This document shows positions 6,852-7,667 of a DNA stretch of 7,667 bases, one piece after another. The stretch spans positions 1 through 7,667 of the forward strand of contig JALTOP010000512.1 in the NCBI GenBank assembly GCA_027000105.1. The letters are read 5' to 3'. The notes beneath the pieces are model-generated. The model had not been told where the DNA came from and ran no database searches. It saw only the letters and a list, made by a program, of their open reading frames with translations. Position numbers and translations under genes: made by a program. Positions within the stretch are counted from its first letter, which is position 1, and the number at the start of each line of letters is the position of its first letter. The DNA is from Planctomycetaceae bacterium. GTDB taxonomy: Bacteria > Planctomycetota > Planctomycetia > Planctomycetales > Planctomycetaceae.

Positions 6852-7667
6852 ATGATTACAATTCAACTGAAATTTCTAACCGGGCGCTGGCATGCCACTC
6901 CCTGGGGAAGGCAAGTCAACGAAGGAGCCGTCGAATGGCCGCCTGCTCCGTGGCGGATTCTTCGCGCCCTGATCTCGGTCTGGCATCATAAATGTGCTGA
7001 TATTCCTGAGGAACAAATTCGAGATTTGATCGATGCGTTAACGCCCTTGCCGGTCTACCATCTTCCGGCTGCGTTACAGGGACACACGCGACATTACATG
7101 CCGATCGAGAAAAATAAAACGACGAAAATCTTCGATACCTTTATCACTTTGGATCGCGAGAAAGCTGTCACGATCTGCTGGAAGGATGTTTCGCTTGATG
7201 AACAGCAGACCGAAATCCTTTCCCGTCTGCTCGCCAATTTGACTTACTTCGGACGAGCTGAGTCGTGGGTCGATGCAACCTTGGTTGAAAACCGGGAAGG
7301 CGAACCGAACGCTCTCCCTGTGGAAAACAGTACTGGTAGCCACGACGGCGACGAGACTGAACGGATTCGACTGCTCGCGCCAGTTGCCCCACCGGACTAC
7401 CTGGCCTGGCGAGACCAAATGCTGAATTCAGAACGAAAGGAAAAAATCGAGCAGAAAAAGCAGGAGGCTCTGAAAAAGGGGAAAGATCTCGAGAAAGTCA
7501 AACTTTCCAAAAAAGACCTTCAGACGATTGAAGCGGGACTCCCGGCAACTCTGTTCGATGCCCTGCACGCTGAAACGGGCGATTTGCGAAAAGCGGGCTG
7601 GAACCGTCCGCCCGGCAGCAAATTTGTCCAATATATTCGCCCCAAGTCCGTTTTCGATTCCCTGCCG
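6852..7667 (+). CDS. csb2: Csb2, Cas5-Cas6 fusion of type I-G (3' end beyond window)
   Basis: The frame is open from ATG 6852 to the last base (272 codons, no stop), so only the Cas5 part and the start of the linker to Cas6 are seen. Csb2 (GSU0054 family) markers are clear: FLTGRWHATPWGRQVNEG (8-25), EWPPAPWRILRAL (28-40), GHTRHYMP (77-84), and LFDALHAETGDLRKAGW (234-250) followed by NRPPGSKFVQY (251-261). Cas5 holds the crRNA 5' end in the complex, and the Cas6 part cuts pre-crRNA in the repeat; its catalytic residues would be outside. A lysine- and glutamate-rich stretch (about 194-222) looks like a flexible or coiled segment. No in-frame ATG lies upstream before the TAA at 6798; TTG codons at 6816 and 6840 are possible but would lengthen the usual family N-terminus. 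The Shine-Dalgarno is weak. The protein begins 93 bases after csb1 and is surely in the same operon. Confidence 0.93.
   Translation, partial: MITIQLKFLTGRWHATPWGRQVNEGAVEWPPAPWRILRALISVWHHKCADIPEEQIRDLIDALTPLPVYHLPAALQGHTRHYMPIEKNKTTKIFDTFITLDREKAVTICWKDVSLDEQQTEILSRLLANLTYFGRAESWVDATLVENREGEPNALPVENSTGSHDGDETERIRLLAPVAPPDYLAWRDQMLNSERKEKIEQKKQEALKKGKDLEKVKLSKKDLQTIEAGLPATLFDALHAETGDLRKAGWNRPPGSKFVQYIRPKSVFDSLP

Overview
The window carries most of the interference module of a type I-G (formerly I-U) CRISPR-Cas system, all on the + strand: cas3 (1039-3522), cas8 of the Csx17 family (3519-5720), cas7 of the Csb1 family (5787-6758), and the first 272 codons of the Cas5-Cas6 fusion Csb2 (6852 to the window end). 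The gene order and conserved family motifs leave little doubt about the assignment. No CRISPR repeats and no cas1, cas2 or cas4 are visible. In known I-G loci the adaptation genes and array usually follow csb2, so they may lie just past the right edge.

The first kilobase is different: more AT-rich, with only very small reading frames. It opens with a probable 3' end of another gene (to 65). Next comes a textbook sigma-54 (-24/-12) promoter at 93-109, whose predicted transcript starts near 120. Two strong hairpins follow at once (126-179 and 184-201). Three short reading frames come next: a hydrophobic 48-residue ORF (259-405), a 56-residue membrane-anchored ORF ending just after a CPFC motif and probably truncated (402-572), and a 50-residue protein with the residue pattern of ribosome modulation factor (Rmf/CrpP-like, 597-749). 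The 289 bases from 750 to cas3 hold no convincing gene. They contain a weak sigma-70-like promoter whose -10 overlaps a 14-base inverted repeat (954-967), a candidate cas operator.

How the genes work together: Csb2 is expected to process pre-crRNA (its Cas6 half is outside the window) and, with its Cas5 half, to cap the crRNA 5' end. Several Csb1 copies coat the crRNA, Csx17 serves as the large subunit that recognises target DNA, and Cas3 is recruited to unwind and cut it. Cas3 has all helicase motifs plus a complete HD nuclease at the C-terminal end, the I-G arrangement. cas3 and cas8 overlap by four bases (ATGA) and are probably translationally coupled. cas7 has its own Shine-Dalgarno, as suits a multicopy subunit.

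The organism cannot be fixed from the sequence. Moderate GC, a sigma-54 promoter, some genes without a Shine-Dalgarno and the CPFC-type small membrane protein would suit a planctomycete, but this is a guess. The cas genes are a known system. The least explained part is the sigma-54-driven structured leader and small-gene cluster, including the Rmf-like protein, directly upstream.
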